DNA of 64,000 nucleotides from Lysinibacillus sp. OF-1 (GTDB lineage Bacteria; Bacillota; Bacilli; Bacillales_A; Planococcaceae), in assembly GCF_028356935.1 (NCBI RefSeq), contig NZ_CP102798.1, positions 3,348,001 to 3,412,000 of the forward strand. The letters run 5' to 3'. How positions within the stretch are numbered: position 1 is the first letter of the stretch; each line of letters starts with the position of its first letter. Positions 27,887 to 36,746 of the stretch are shown here, piece by piece. Both the position numbers and the translations under genes were made by a program. Below the pieces are notes generated by a model. It saw only the letters and a list, made by a program, of their open reading frames with translations, was not told the origin of the DNA and ran no database searches.

Positions 27887-29614
27887 TTATTTCGCTTCTT
27901 TATTCGCCAATTTTGTTTTTTCTTCGTCTACCAAAGAGCGGCGTAAAATTTTTCCTACGGCTGTTTTTGGTAGTTCCTCTCTAAATTCATAATAACGAGG
28001 AACTTTAAATGCCGCTAGATGCTGACGGCAATATTTATTTAATTCGTCCTCCGAGATCGAATATCCTTCTTTTAAAACAATATAAGCTTTTACCGTTTCT
28101 CCACGATACGGGTCAGGTATGCCTGCAACAACACACTCTTGAATTTCTTCGCGTTCGTATAACACTTCTTCCACTTCACGAGGATAAATATTAAAGCCAC
28201 CCGCTATGATCAAATCTTTTTTACGATCCACTACATAGAAGAAACCTTGCTCATCCATATAACCAAGATCACCTGTTAAAAACCAGCCATCGACAAATGT
28301 CGCTGCTGTATCCTCAGGTCGGTTCCAGTAGCCCTTCATCACTTGTGGACCTTTGACAGCGATTTCACCCACTTCGCCAACTGGAAGCTCTTCCGTATCC
28401 CCTGTACGTAAAATAACAGCTTCTGTATTAGGCCAAGGTAAACCGATTGAACCAATCACTCGCTTACCCCAAATTGGCGTAGCATGTGTTACAGGTGATG
28501 TTTCTGTTAATCCGTAGCCCTCTACAAGCTTCCCACCAGTAACCGCTTCAAATTTCTCCTGAACTTCAATTGGCAATGAAGCAGAGCCACTTAAGCACGC
28601 CTTAATAGATGATAAATTATAATTCGCAATGTCTGGATGATTTAGAAGACCAATGTATAAGGTTGGTGCACCGGGGAAAAGTGTTGGTTTTTGTTTATCA
28701 ATCGTTTTTAATGCCGTTTCAGCATCAAATTTCGGTAAGAGCACCATCTTATTTTGAGTGAATACTGATAATAGCATAACCGTTGTCATACCATAGACGT
28801 GGAAGAATGGAAGAATGCCCATAATGGTCTCTTCACCATGCACACATTTATACATCCAGGCATCACACATTGTCGTATTGGCAATTAAATTTTTATGGGT
28901 TAACATAACCCCTTTTGGGAACCCCGTTGTTCCACCAGTATATTGTAAGAGTGCTAGGTCTTCTTCAAAATCAAATGAGATATGATCAATTACCTTAATC
29001 GGTGCAGAGCGCATGATTTCTGAAAATAAATGATTTTGCCCGCTATGTTCAACCTTGACACTAAAGCCATACTGCTTTTTTTGAATAAATGGATAGACTA
29101 AATTTTTTGGGAATGGTAAATAATCTTTAATGGCTGTCACGATAACATTTTCAAGTGCTGTCTCTTTCATAATTTTCATCACTCTTGGATATAAAATATC
29201 CATGACAAGAATAACCTTTGCACCTGAATCAGCCATTTGGTATTGAAGCTCACGTTCAGTATAAAGTGGATTTGTTTGTACGACAACAGCACCTGCATAC
29301 ATAGCGCCGTAGTAAGCGATTACACTTTGTGGCGAGTTAGGTAGCATAATGGCTACTCGATCTCCCTTTTCCACACCTAATGCTTGTAAATAGTTTGCGA
29401 ACCTTAAAGCTGACTCATATAGCTCGGTGTACGTCAAATCCTTCCCCATAAAATGAATCGCAACTTTGGATGGATTCTTTTTATAGGCGCGTGTCAAAAA
29501 CTCTTGCACTGGAATTTCCTCAAACGTTAAAGACGGTGGTACTTCTTCAGGATAATTTGCTAGCCATGGTTTTGCTGTCATACGTCCTCTCCCCTTTGTC
29601 CCAAACTTTGTCAA
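27887..29614 (-). CDS. lcfA: Long-chain fatty acid-CoA ligase
   Basis: 575 aa. AMP-binding enzyme with the P-loop-like YTGGTTGFPKGVMLTH (about 224-239), the GYGLTETSP motif, TGDLGYMDEQGFFYVVDRKKDLII and the C-terminal catalytic Lys in LPKTAVGKILRR. It activates fatty acids to acyl-CoA for beta-oxidation. It lies upstream of fadR on the same strand, 147 bases away. Confidence 0.95.
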   Translation of the reverse strand: MTKFGTKGRGRMTAKPWLANYPEEVPPSLTFEEIPVQEFLTRAYKKNPSKVAIHFMGKDLTYTELYESALRFANYLQALGVEKGDRVAIMLPNSPQSVIAYYGAMYAGAVVVQTNPLYTERELQYQMADSGAKVILVMDILYPRVMKIMKETALENVIVTAIKDYLPFPKNLVYPFIQKKQYGFSVKVEHSGQNHLFSEIMRSAPIKVIDHISFDFEEDLALLQYTGGTTGFPKGVMLTHKNLIANTTMCDAWMYKCVHGEETIMGILPFFHVYGMTTVMLLSVFTQNKMVLLPKFDAETALKTIDKQKPTLFPGAPTLYIGLLNHPDIANYNLSSIKACLSGSASLPIEVQEKFEAVTGGKLVEGYGLTETSPVTHATPIWGKRVIGSIGLPWPNTEAVILRTGDTEELPVGEVGEIAVKGPQVMKGYWNRPEDTAATFVDGWFLTGDLGYMDEQGFFYVVDRKKDLIIAGGFNIYPREVEEVLYEREEIQECVVAGIPDPYRGETVKAYIVLKEGYSISEDELNKYCRQHLAAFKVPRYYEFREELPKTAVGKILRRSLVDEEKTKLANKEAK

Positions 29615-29752
29615 TTCTTATATTTATTATAATGAAAAAGAAATGCAGTTTCAAACAGAAAATAGAAAATAAATGCATTTTCGATTAATTATTATGCAAT
29701 TCACAACATTAATATGACAGATGTTTAGTCTGTTTTATTTGCATACACCTTA

Positions 29753-29770
29753 TGAATCCTCATTCATTCT
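29753..29770. promoter_or_regulatory. Possible weak FadR site upstream of lcfA
   Basis: TGAATCCTCATTCATTCT keeps most of both half-sites of the FadR consensus and lies about 140 bases before the lcfA start. The distance is large for a repressor site unless the promoter is equally distant. Confidence 0.35.
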
Positions 29771-29880
29771 CAAATCTTTCAAATAGAAAATTATGAGGAT
29801 ATTCCTATACTATAAAAATAATTATTTATTCAGGTTATGGAGGAAAATGAATAGCTGTTAGCAGAAATTGAAGTAAATAC

Positions 29881-29914
29881 AAAAAACGCACCCTCATAAG
29901 AGAATGCGTTTTTT
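29881..29914 (-). terminator. Rho-independent terminator
   Basis: AAAAAACGCATTCTC / GAGGGTGCGTTTTTT stem and loop with flanking A and T runs. It lies 3 bases after the stop of the 26-aa gene at 29917 and ends the yshE-side transcript before lcfA. Confidence 0.85.
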
Positions 29915-29916
29915 AC

Positions 29917-29997
29917 TTAAACAGTCATCATATAGTAGACGCCCACTGCCAAAAATGCAATACAGACAATGATTAGTACTTTTGCTAATTTTTCCAT
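29917..29997 (-). CDS. 26-aa single-pass membrane peptide
   Basis: ATG 29995-29997 with TAGGAGTG about 9 bases upstream and a terminator right after the stop. The peptide is MEKLAKVLIIVCIAFLAVGV followed by YYMMTV: a short charged N-terminus and one hydrophobic helix of about 18 residues. The gene lies 12 bases downstream of yshE and is probably cotranscribed. Its position, ribosome site and clean termination suggest it is translated. Function unknown; a small partner of a membrane complex is one option. Confidence 0.6.
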   Translation of the reverse strand: MEKLAKVLIIVCIAFLAVGVYYMMTV

Positions 29998-30009
29998 GTC
30001 ATGACACTC

Positions 30010-30423
30010 CTATGCAATACTTGCCCCAATTACAAACGATAGACCGACTGAAATGGTAAAGGAAATGAAACCAACTGAGCGATTATCATTGGCAATCTCT
30101 TGATCTACATTAAAACGAGGTGTCATAAATTCAAATAAGAAATACGCTACAATCAATAGTGTAAAGCCAAAAAGACCCCAGCCAATCATTTCACTTAATG
30201 TGCTATGGCGTGCTATGGAAAAACGAAAGATGTTGCAAATCCCTAGTATTTTTCCACCTGTTGCAAGGGCCACAGCAACATTACCATTTTTAATTTCTTC
30301 CCAATTCTTATATTTCGTAACGACTTCGAACAATGCCATCGAGACGACTAAACATAATACAACAACACTAAAATATCCTGCCGTTTCGATAATTGGATAT
30401 CGCCAAAAGCCAGAATTCAGCAT
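30010..30423 (-). CDS. yshE: DUF350 membrane protein YshE
   Basis: 137 aa with four hydrophobic segments (around 13-35, 48-65, 80-100, 115-135), typical of the DUF350 family. B. subtilis yshE sits in the same place between mutSB and lcfA. Function is not established. It is 22 bases after mutSB and 12 bases before the 26-aa membrane peptide. Confidence 0.88.
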   Translation of the reverse strand: MLNSGFWRYPIIETAGYFSVVVLCLVVSMALFEVVTKYKNWEEIKNGNVAVALATGGKILGICNIFRFSIARHSTLSEMIGWGLFGFTLLIVAYFLFEFMTPRFNVDQEIANDNRSVGFISFTISVGLSFVIGASIA

Positions 30424-30445
30424 TTTTCTCCGTCCCCTTTATAGC

Positions 30446-32821
30446 TTATTTCAATTCAACAACTGTGACGCCTAAGCCCCCCTCGCCGGCTTCACCAAAA
30501 CGGAAGGATTTCACGCGCTTATGCTTCTTTAAATAGCTTTGAATACCTTGACGTAAAGCCCCTGTACCAACCCCATGAATAATAGACACACGCCCATAAT
30601 TAGCGAGTAACGCATCATCAATATATTTCTCTGTTCTTAAAATAGCGTCCTCATAGCGTTCACCACGCAAATCTAATTCTAATTTTACATGGCTATTGCG
30701 ATTTTTCACACCAGCTGTTCGTAATACCGTCTCTTTTTCAGGCTTAATATACTCTAAATCACTATCAGCGATTTTCATTTTTAAAATCCCCATTTGGACA
30801 ACCCATTCGGTATTTGACACTTTTTCTAACAAAGTACCTCGTTGACCATAGCTTAACACCTTTACCTCGTCCCCGACAACTAAGTTTTGCGCACGTGCTT
30901 TTACTTGCGCTGCTTTTTTCAGTACTTTATTGTCTTCAAGTGGTGTTGCTTCTTCCAGACGTTTACGTGCTTCAATCAATTCGTGCTCCTTGACAACTTG
31001 ATCAGCATTTTTGCGCATTTCTCGAAGCTCTGCAATAATCGCTTCCGCTTCTCTTTTCGCTTCATCAACAATTTTACGAGCTTTTTCCTTTGCTTTCTTA
31101 TCAAGTGCCTCTTTACGCTCTTCATAGGCTTGCAATTTATCTTGAAGCTCTTTACGTAAAGTTTCCGATTCTACTAGCAATGCATGGGAACGTTCTGCAT
31201 CATCTTCTGATTGGCGACGTGTTTCCTCCAATGAGGCAATCATCGATTCAACCTCATGTCGATCTGTCCCTGTAAAGCCTTTCGCACGATCGATAATGGA
31301 TTCAGGCAGTCCAAGACGACTGGATATTTCGAATGCATTAGAGCGCCCAGGTACACCAATAAGTAGACGGTAGGTTGGACTCAAAGTTTCAATATCAAAC
31401 TCTACACTAGCATTGGCAACACCTGGTCGATTATAGCCATACGCTTTTAGCTCAGGATAATGAGTTGTAGCCATTACACGTGCACCGCGTCCATGTACTT
31501 CGTCTAAAATGGAGATAGCTAAGGCTGCTCCTTCCTGAGGATCAGTACCTGCTCCTAATTCATCGAAAAGAACAAGTGATTCATGATCAAATTTTTGTAG
31601 AATGTCTACAATATTGACCATATGAGACGAGAACGTAGAAAGTGACTGCTCAATTGATTGCTCATCACCAATATCAGCAAACAATTGCTCAAATACAGCA
31701 AGTTCTGAGCCATCTAATGCTGGCACTGGTAATCCTGCCTGCGCCATTAATGTACACAGACCTACCGTTTTCAATGTTACCGTTTTACCACCTGTATTAG
31801 GACCCGTAATGACAATAGCTGTAATTTCTTTACCAAATTCAATATCATTCGGAATAGCTATCTCTATTGGTAGAAGTGGATGACGTGCACGAACTAGTCG
31901 AATATAGCCATCCTTATTCATTTTAGGCATTGTACATTTATTGGCTTGTCCATATTTGCCTTTAGCTAAAATAACATCAATATCCCCTAAAACTTTCACT
32001 AAATTAAATAAATCTGATGCTACTTCTTGCACCATTGCACTTAATGCCAGTAAAATACGCTCAATTTCCGCCTGCTCCTTCATTTTTAAGCGATGAATTT
32101 CATTATTCGCTTGTACAACAGAGTCTGGCTCGATAAATAAGGTTTGACCAGAAGAGGATTGGTCATGGACAATCCCGCCATAATGGTGACGATATTCTTG
32201 TTTAACAGGAATAACAAAGCGATCATTACGAATTGTCACAAGTGTATCAGAAAGCATTTTCGCTGCATTACTTCCACGAATTAAACTTTCCAGCTTAGAA
32301 CGGACTTTCCCTTCTTCAGCTCGTAAAGATTGGCGTATAGAACGCAATGTTTGACTAGCCGAGTCTAAAACAGCTCCATTGTCATCAATACAGTTGTTGA
32401 TTTCATGTTGCAAACCTGTTAAAACAGGTATCGCTTCCTTTTTCGCGATGAAATGTGGAATTTCAATCACTTCATCAGCCTCTAAATCCTCAATGAAATT
32501 ACGTAAAATTCTACTCGCTCGAATTGTGCTCGATATTTCCATTAATTCTATTGCTGCTAGCATGCCTCCTATTTGGGCACGTCTTGCAGATGGTCGTACA
32601 TCAAATATTCCTCCCATTGGAACATTGCCTTTAACACGTAAAATGGATAATCCCTCATCCATCTCCTCTAATAATTGTACTACTTTATCAAAATCTGTTT
32701 GTGGTACAAGCTCCTCAATGGCAGATTTCCCAATAGAGCAAGTACAATATGAGGCCACTTGTTGCCGAACTTTATCGTATTCTAGTGTTTTCAATGCGCG
32801 TTCTGCTATCACTGAGAACAC
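30446..32821 (-). CDS. mutSB: MutS2 ATPase/endonuclease
   Basis: 791 aa. Core MutS-type ATPase with Walker A GPNTGGKT (about 335), DELGAGTDPQEGAALA Walker B region and ATTHYPELK. A coiled-coil clamp region (about 515-640, very rich in Glu, Lys and Arg) follows, then a C-terminal Smr domain with LDLRGERYEDA and IHGVGTGALR. The family rescues collided ribosomes and affects recombination rather than mismatch repair. It starts 9 bases after polX. Confidence 0.96.
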   Translation of the reverse strand: MFSVIAERALKTLEYDKVRQQVASYCTCSIGKSAIEELVPQTDFDKVVQLLEEMDEGLSILRVKGNVPMGGIFDVRPSARRAQIGGMLAAIELMEISSTIRASRILRNFIEDLEADEVIEIPHFIAKKEAIPVLTGLQHEINNCIDDNGAVLDSASQTLRSIRQSLRAEEGKVRSKLESLIRGSNAAKMLSDTLVTIRNDRFVIPVKQEYRHHYGGIVHDQSSSGQTLFIEPDSVVQANNEIHRLKMKEQAEIERILLALSAMVQEVASDLFNLVKVLGDIDVILAKGKYGQANKCTMPKMNKDGYIRLVRARHPLLPIEIAIPNDIEFGKEITAIVITGPNTGGKTVTLKTVGLCTLMAQAGLPVPALDGSELAVFEQLFADIGDEQSIEQSLSTFSSHMVNIVDILQKFDHESLVLFDELGAGTDPQEGAALAISILDEVHGRGARVMATTHYPELKAYGYNRPGVANASVEFDIETLSPTYRLLIGVPGRSNAFEISSRLGLPESIIDRAKGFTGTDRHEVESMIASLEETRRQSEDDAERSHALLVESETLRKELQDKLQAYEERKEALDKKAKEKARKIVDEAKREAEAIIAELREMRKNADQVVKEHELIEARKRLEEATPLEDNKVLKKAAQVKARAQNLVVGDEVKVLSYGQRGTLLEKVSNTEWVVQMGILKMKIADSDLEYIKPEKETVLRTAGVKNRNSHVKLELDLRGERYEDAILRTEKYIDDALLANYGRVSIIHGVGTGALRQGIQSYLKKHKRVKSFRFGEAGEGGLGVTVVELK

Positions 32822-32830
32822 CTCCTCAAC

Positions 32831-34540
32831 CTATTTATTTCGTCGTATGAACGCCTCAAATTGTTCAAGCGTCCATGTATTCACTATCATATCTTTCGGT
32901 AGCCATGCTCTATTGGCATAGCGAACACCGATATCCATAAAACGTAAATGCGCTATATCATGAGCATCTGTATTAATGGCTACAGGTACACCTGCAGCTA
33001 AAGCCATTTCTAAATGTTCCACACATAAATCTAAACGATACGGATTTGCATTTAACTCTAAAATTTTACCATATTCCTTCGCCCACGCAATCAGCTGTTT
33101 CATATCAGGATTATAGCCATCACGATCCTCAATAATTCGACCAGTTGGATGGGCAATCATATGAACATAAGGATTTTGCATGGCCGTTAGTAAACGTGCC
33201 ATAATTTTATCTTGTGATTGTGTAAAGCTCGAATGAATAGAAGCGATAACAAAGTCTAACTCTTTTAACACTTGATCGTCGAAATCAAGGGAGCCGTCTG
33301 GCAAAATATCCATCTCTGTCCCTTTAAACAAATGGAAATCTGGATGTGTTGCATTAAATGCCTCAATTTCCACACGCTGTTTTTCTAAACGCTCCGGTGT
33401 TAAACCATTTGCTACTTTTAGAAATTGTGAATGATCTGTAATAACGCTATATTGATAGCCACGCGCTCGTAATGCCTCGCCCATTTCTGCAACAGAGTAT
33501 GCACCATCAGACCAGGTCGTATGCATATGTAAATCTGCCTGAATATCCTCTAATCGCACTAACTGTTGAATCGTCTTTGTATTATCAAATTCCACAGTTC
33601 CTGTGCGTAAGCTTGGTGGAATCCAAGGTAGGTCAAAATGAGCGAAAAATGCCGCTTCATCTGAAAACGTTATAACGGTACCATCTTCCTGTTCAACGCC
33701 ATATTCACTAATTTTTTCACCACGCGCTTTGGCAAGTTGGCGCATACGCACATTGTGGTCTTTTGACCCTGTAAAATGATGCAAGGCAGTTGCATATTCA
33801 TTGTCCTTCACTAAACGGAAATCAACACCAACTGGCTCCTCTAAGTCTAAAATCACTGAAATTTTAGTATCTCCCGCTGCCACTACTTCTTGGATGGCTA
33901 ATCCATTTAATAACTTTTCACGTACAGCCTCAACTGCTTGTGTCACCACAATAAAATCAATATCTTTACTTGTTTCTAGCGCCCGACGGAAGCTTCCAGC
34001 AACTGAAAAACGTTCCACTTCCTTCATACTACCTAGAAGCGCCTCTATTTGTAAAACCACAGGCTCAAGCTGCCAAATTGGTAAACGTTCTGAGCGATTC
34101 GCCAAATTAGCGAGTTCCTTTAAAATTTTTTCCTCTGTTTTTACAGCAAAGCCTGCTAATTCACGAACCTTCCCTGCTTCACAAGCTGCCTTTAAGCTTT
34201 CTACTGAGTCAATGCCTAGCTCTTGGTGAAGCTTCGCAATCTTTTTACCTCCCAAGCCTGGCAATTTTAACAATGGCAATAATCCTTTAGGGACAATGTC
34301 TTCTAGTTCTTTTAACAAACTAGATTCACCTGTTACCATCAAATCCTCAATGACAGCAGCCGTTCCTTTACCAATCCCTTTAAGTTTTGTTACATCGTCC
34401 ATTTCACTTAATGAACGCTCGTCCCCCTCCAGTGCTGCAGCTGCTTTCCGAAAAGCAGATACCTTGAATGGGTTTTCTCCTTGTAGTTCCATATATAAAG
34501 CAATTTTTTCGAGTGTGCGAATAATTGTTTTTTTATTCAT
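32831..34540 (-). CDS. polX: DNA polymerase X with PHP exonuclease domain
   Basis: 569 aa. Helix-hairpin-helix region (50-130, KLKGIGKGTAAVIEDL, LKLPGLGGKKIAKLHQ), nucleotidyltransferase palm with VAGSFRRALETSKDIDFI (metal Asp pair) and VGVDFRLV (third Asp), then a C-terminal PHP domain with DLHMHTTWSDG, DHS, GTEMDILPDGSLD, IAHPTGR and NTDAHD. Used in base-excision repair gap filling with 3'-5' exonuclease. polX and mutSB form one unit after the terminator at 34558. Confidence 0.96.
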   Translation of the reverse strand: MNKKTIIRTLEKIALYMELQGENPFKVSAFRKAAAALEGDERSLSEMDDVTKLKGIGKGTAAVIEDLMVTGESSLLKELEDIVPKGLLPLLKLPGLGGKKIAKLHQELGIDSVESLKAACEAGKVRELAGFAVKTEEKILKELANLANRSERLPIWQLEPVVLQIEALLGSMKEVERFSVAGSFRRALETSKDIDFIVVTQAVEAVREKLLNGLAIQEVVAAGDTKISVILDLEEPVGVDFRLVKDNEYATALHHFTGSKDHNVRMRQLAKARGEKISEYGVEQEDGTVITFSDEAAFFAHFDLPWIPPSLRTGTVEFDNTKTIQQLVRLEDIQADLHMHTTWSDGAYSVAEMGEALRARGYQYSVITDHSQFLKVANGLTPERLEKQRVEIEAFNATHPDFHLFKGTEMDILPDGSLDFDDQVLKELDFVIASIHSSFTQSQDKIMARLLTAMQNPYVHMIAHPTGRIIEDRDGYNPDMKQLIAWAKEYGKILELNANPYRLDLCVEHLEMALAAGVPVAINTDAHDIAHLRFMDIGVRYANRAWLPKDMIVNTWTLEQFEAFIRRNK

Positions 34541-34557
34541 TGGTAATTCCCCCTATC

Positions 34558-34590
34558 GTAAAAACACTTCTCTCAAAACAGAGAGAAGTG
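34558..34590 (-). terminator. Rho-independent terminator after cvpA
   Basis: CACTTCTCTC / GAGAGAAGTG perfect 10-bp stem with a six-base loop and T run on the minus strand, between the cvpA stop and polX. Confidence 0.88.
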
Positions 34591-34599
34591 CACAGTTTA

Positions 34600-35148
34600 C
34601 TATTGCATATAAATATACCACCAGTTTTGGAACATCTTCGTAATAATCGGTGTATGCTCCAACATAAGCCCACTTAACAATGACTTCGACATTAAATTTT
34701 GAATGACATCAATCGGCAATAAAGCGCACACGTATAGCAAAATAAACATAATTAAATAGTTTTCAATCATGCCAAGTAATGCGCCAAGCCAACGATTCAC
34801 TGTATTGAGCACAGGTAAATACGCAATAAAATCAAATATCGATGCCACGATTTGCAATGTTATTTTAACAGCAAAGAAAATTACCGCAAAGGCAATCACA
34901 CGATAGAAGGTGCGATCTAAATCGAGACTATCAATGACGACACCAAGGCTACCTGTATCAGTGACACCTGGATAAGGCACCCAAAATACAAATTTTTGTG
35001 CTAATGGCTTATAATAAATATACGCAACAATTAGGGCTACGACAAAGCTGACAATGTGCATCATTTGTACAATGAAACCTCGTTTTGCACCGACACCAAT
35101 TCCAGCTAGCAGTACCACTAATATGATTAAATCTAACATTCTCTTCAA
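34600..35148 (-). CDS. yshB: CvpA-family membrane protein (YshB)
   Basis: 182 aa with four hydrophobic segments and the family motif near the N-terminus ([20 protein letters not shown]). CvpA proteins affect envelope integrity in other bacteria; the mechanism is open. Its ATG overlaps the zapA stop by four bases (ATGA), so zapA-cvpA are translationally coupled. Confidence 0.9.
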   Translation of the reverse strand: MKRMLDLIILVVLLAGIGVGAKRGFIVQMMHIVSFVVALIVAYIYYKPLAQKFVFWVPYPGVTDTGSLGVVIDSLDLDRTFYRVIAFAVIFFAVKITLQIVASIFDFIAYLPVLNTVNRWLGALLGMIENYLIMFILLYVCALLPIDVIQNLMSKSLLSGLMLEHTPIITKMFQNWWYIYMQ

Positions 35149-35405
35149 CCCTTTAGTTTTTTCAATTCTTCTTCTAGTTGCTCCATTCGTTCTTTTAATA
35201 GTAAATAATCATGTACTGTATTTACTGCCGTCAGAACAGCAAGTTTTGTGCTATCAAGTGAGGGATTATGTACGCTCATCTCGCGCATCCGGTCATCAAC
35301 AATCGAAGCAACAAGTCGCATATGGCCAATGGATTCTGAGCCGACCATTTTATATGTATGACCATATATTTCCACAGAAATTTTATTTTTTTCTTGTTTT
35401 TCCAT
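35145..35405 (-). CDS. zapA: Cell division protein ZapA
   Basis: 86 aa. ZapA fold with an N-terminal beta part ([14 protein letters not shown]) and a C-terminal coiled coil ([18 protein letters not shown]). It cross-links FtsZ protofilaments at the division ring. Divergent from rnhC; order rnhC-zapA-yshB-polX as in B. subtilis. Confidence 0.93.
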   Translation of the reverse strand: MEKQEKNKISVEIYGHTYKMVGSESIGHMRLVASIVDDRMREMSVHNPSLDSTKLAVLTAVNTVHDYLLLKERMEQLEEELKKLKG

Positions 35406-35540
35406 AGTCGCACCCTCCTATAAATTCGATGCACACACGATCTTTTCAGCTTGTGAGCACCATCACACAAAAAAGCTATTTATTATCATACCATGAAAGG
35501 TATAAAATTGTGAACAATGAGGACAGAAAGGAACGATTAA

Positions 35541-36467
35541 ATGTCAAATATTGTGCTTTCCATTTCAACAAATATTCAAAAAGAGGTGATGGCTTACTAC
35601 GCAACCTATTTTATCGAGCGTAAGGCTCCTGGTGTCATCTTTGCTGCAAAGCTACCAGATACCGCCATTACTATGTATAAATCAGGAAAATTAATGTTTC
35701 AAGGAGGTGGTGCTGAACGCGAGGCGGCACGTTGGGGAACTATTGAAAAAACAACTAGCCAGACATCCTCATCTATCGGGGCAAAGGGTGATGTACTACC
35801 TGAAAATTTCGCAGCAATGTCTGTCTTAGGCTCAGATGAAACTGGCACAGGTGATTATTTCGGCCCTATCACAGTGGCTGCGGTATATGTACCTACCTCC
35901 AAAATCGAACTTATTAATGAGCTTGGCGTAAAAGATTCGAAAATGCTAACGGATGATTACATGCGAAAAATTGCACCGGATTTACGAGCAGCTTGTGTCC
36001 ATAGTGTCCTCGTATTACACAACGAGAAATATAACAGCCTACAGGCAAAAGGCTATTCCCAAGGAAAAATGAAAGCCATGATGCACAACAAGGCTCTAAA
36101 AAATACGCTGACGAAAATGGCACCTGAAAAACCCGAATTCATTTTAATCGACCAGTTTGCCGAACGCGGTGTCTATTACAATTATTTAAAAAACGAACAT
36201 GAACTTGTACAAGAAAATGTCTATTTTTCTACCAAAGCAGAGCAATTACATGTCGCTGTCGCTACAGCATCTATTTTAGCGCGTGCTGCATTTTTAAAGG
36301 AAATGGATCGATTGAGTGCAATCGCAGGGCTTACCTTAATGAAGGGGGCTTCTAGCAAGGTAGATATGCAAGCAGCTCGCATTTGGCGTAGCCATGGCGA
36401 GGAATTTCTACGCTCCATAACAAAATGGCATTTTGCCAACACCGAAAAAGCACGAAAGAAGATTTAA
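35541..36467 (+). CDS. rnhC: Ribonuclease HIII
   Basis: 308 aa. N-terminal TBP-like substrate-binding region (about 1-85), then the RNase H fold with the catalytic motif LGSDETGTGDYFGP (about 94-107), VKDSKMLTD, and the later acidic residue in FILIDQFAERG. It degrades RNA in RNA-DNA hybrids. Start ATG with GAAAGGA site. Plus strand, divergent from zapA. Confidence 0.96.
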   Translation: MSNIVLSISTNIQKEVMAYYATYFIERKAPGVIFAAKLPDTAITMYKSGKLMFQGGGAEREAARWGTIEKTTSQTSSSIGAKGDVLPENFAAMSVLGSDETGTGDYFGPITVAAVYVPTSKIELINELGVKDSKMLTDDYMRKIAPDLRAACVHSVLVLHNEKYNSLQAKGYSQGKMKAMMHNKALKNTLTKMAPEKPEFILIDQFAERGVYYNYLKNEHELVQENVYFSTKAEQLHVAVATASILARAAFLKEMDRLSAIAGLTLMKGASSKVDMQAARIWRSHGEEFLRSITKWHFANTEKARKKI

Positions 36468-36703
36468 AAAGCATTCCATGTTCTTTTAAGTAGCAGGGGG
36501 AGTCTTATGGGTAGTTCCCATATCTAGGTTCTTTTGAAAAATAGTAATCTTGCTAGATTCCAATTGTACGAGAACGCTTTTAATTCGATTGAGAGCGACT
36601 TGGACTACTTTGAGCAACTACCTTCTCGGAGTGAACGCTTTGAGCCTCTTTGAGAGTGCCTTTCTGCTTGCGCTGATCCTCCCCCTTAGCTAAATTCCCC
36701 AAG

Positions 36704-36738
36704 TAAAAAAAGACTGCCTCAAAAAGACAGTCTTTTTT
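36704..36738 (-). terminator. Rho-independent terminator of pheST
   Basis: AAAGACTG / CAGTCTTT stem flanked by A and T runs, just beyond the pheT stop. The A/T symmetry lets it act in both directions, so it may also close rnhC. Confidence 0.85.
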
Positions 36739-36746
36739 CAAATAGA

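Noticed and set aside
29836..29880. Plus-strand GGAGGAAAATG followed by a very short frame
   Set aside because: Stops after four or five codons; the open stretch after the stop runs into a terminator. No evidence of a gene.
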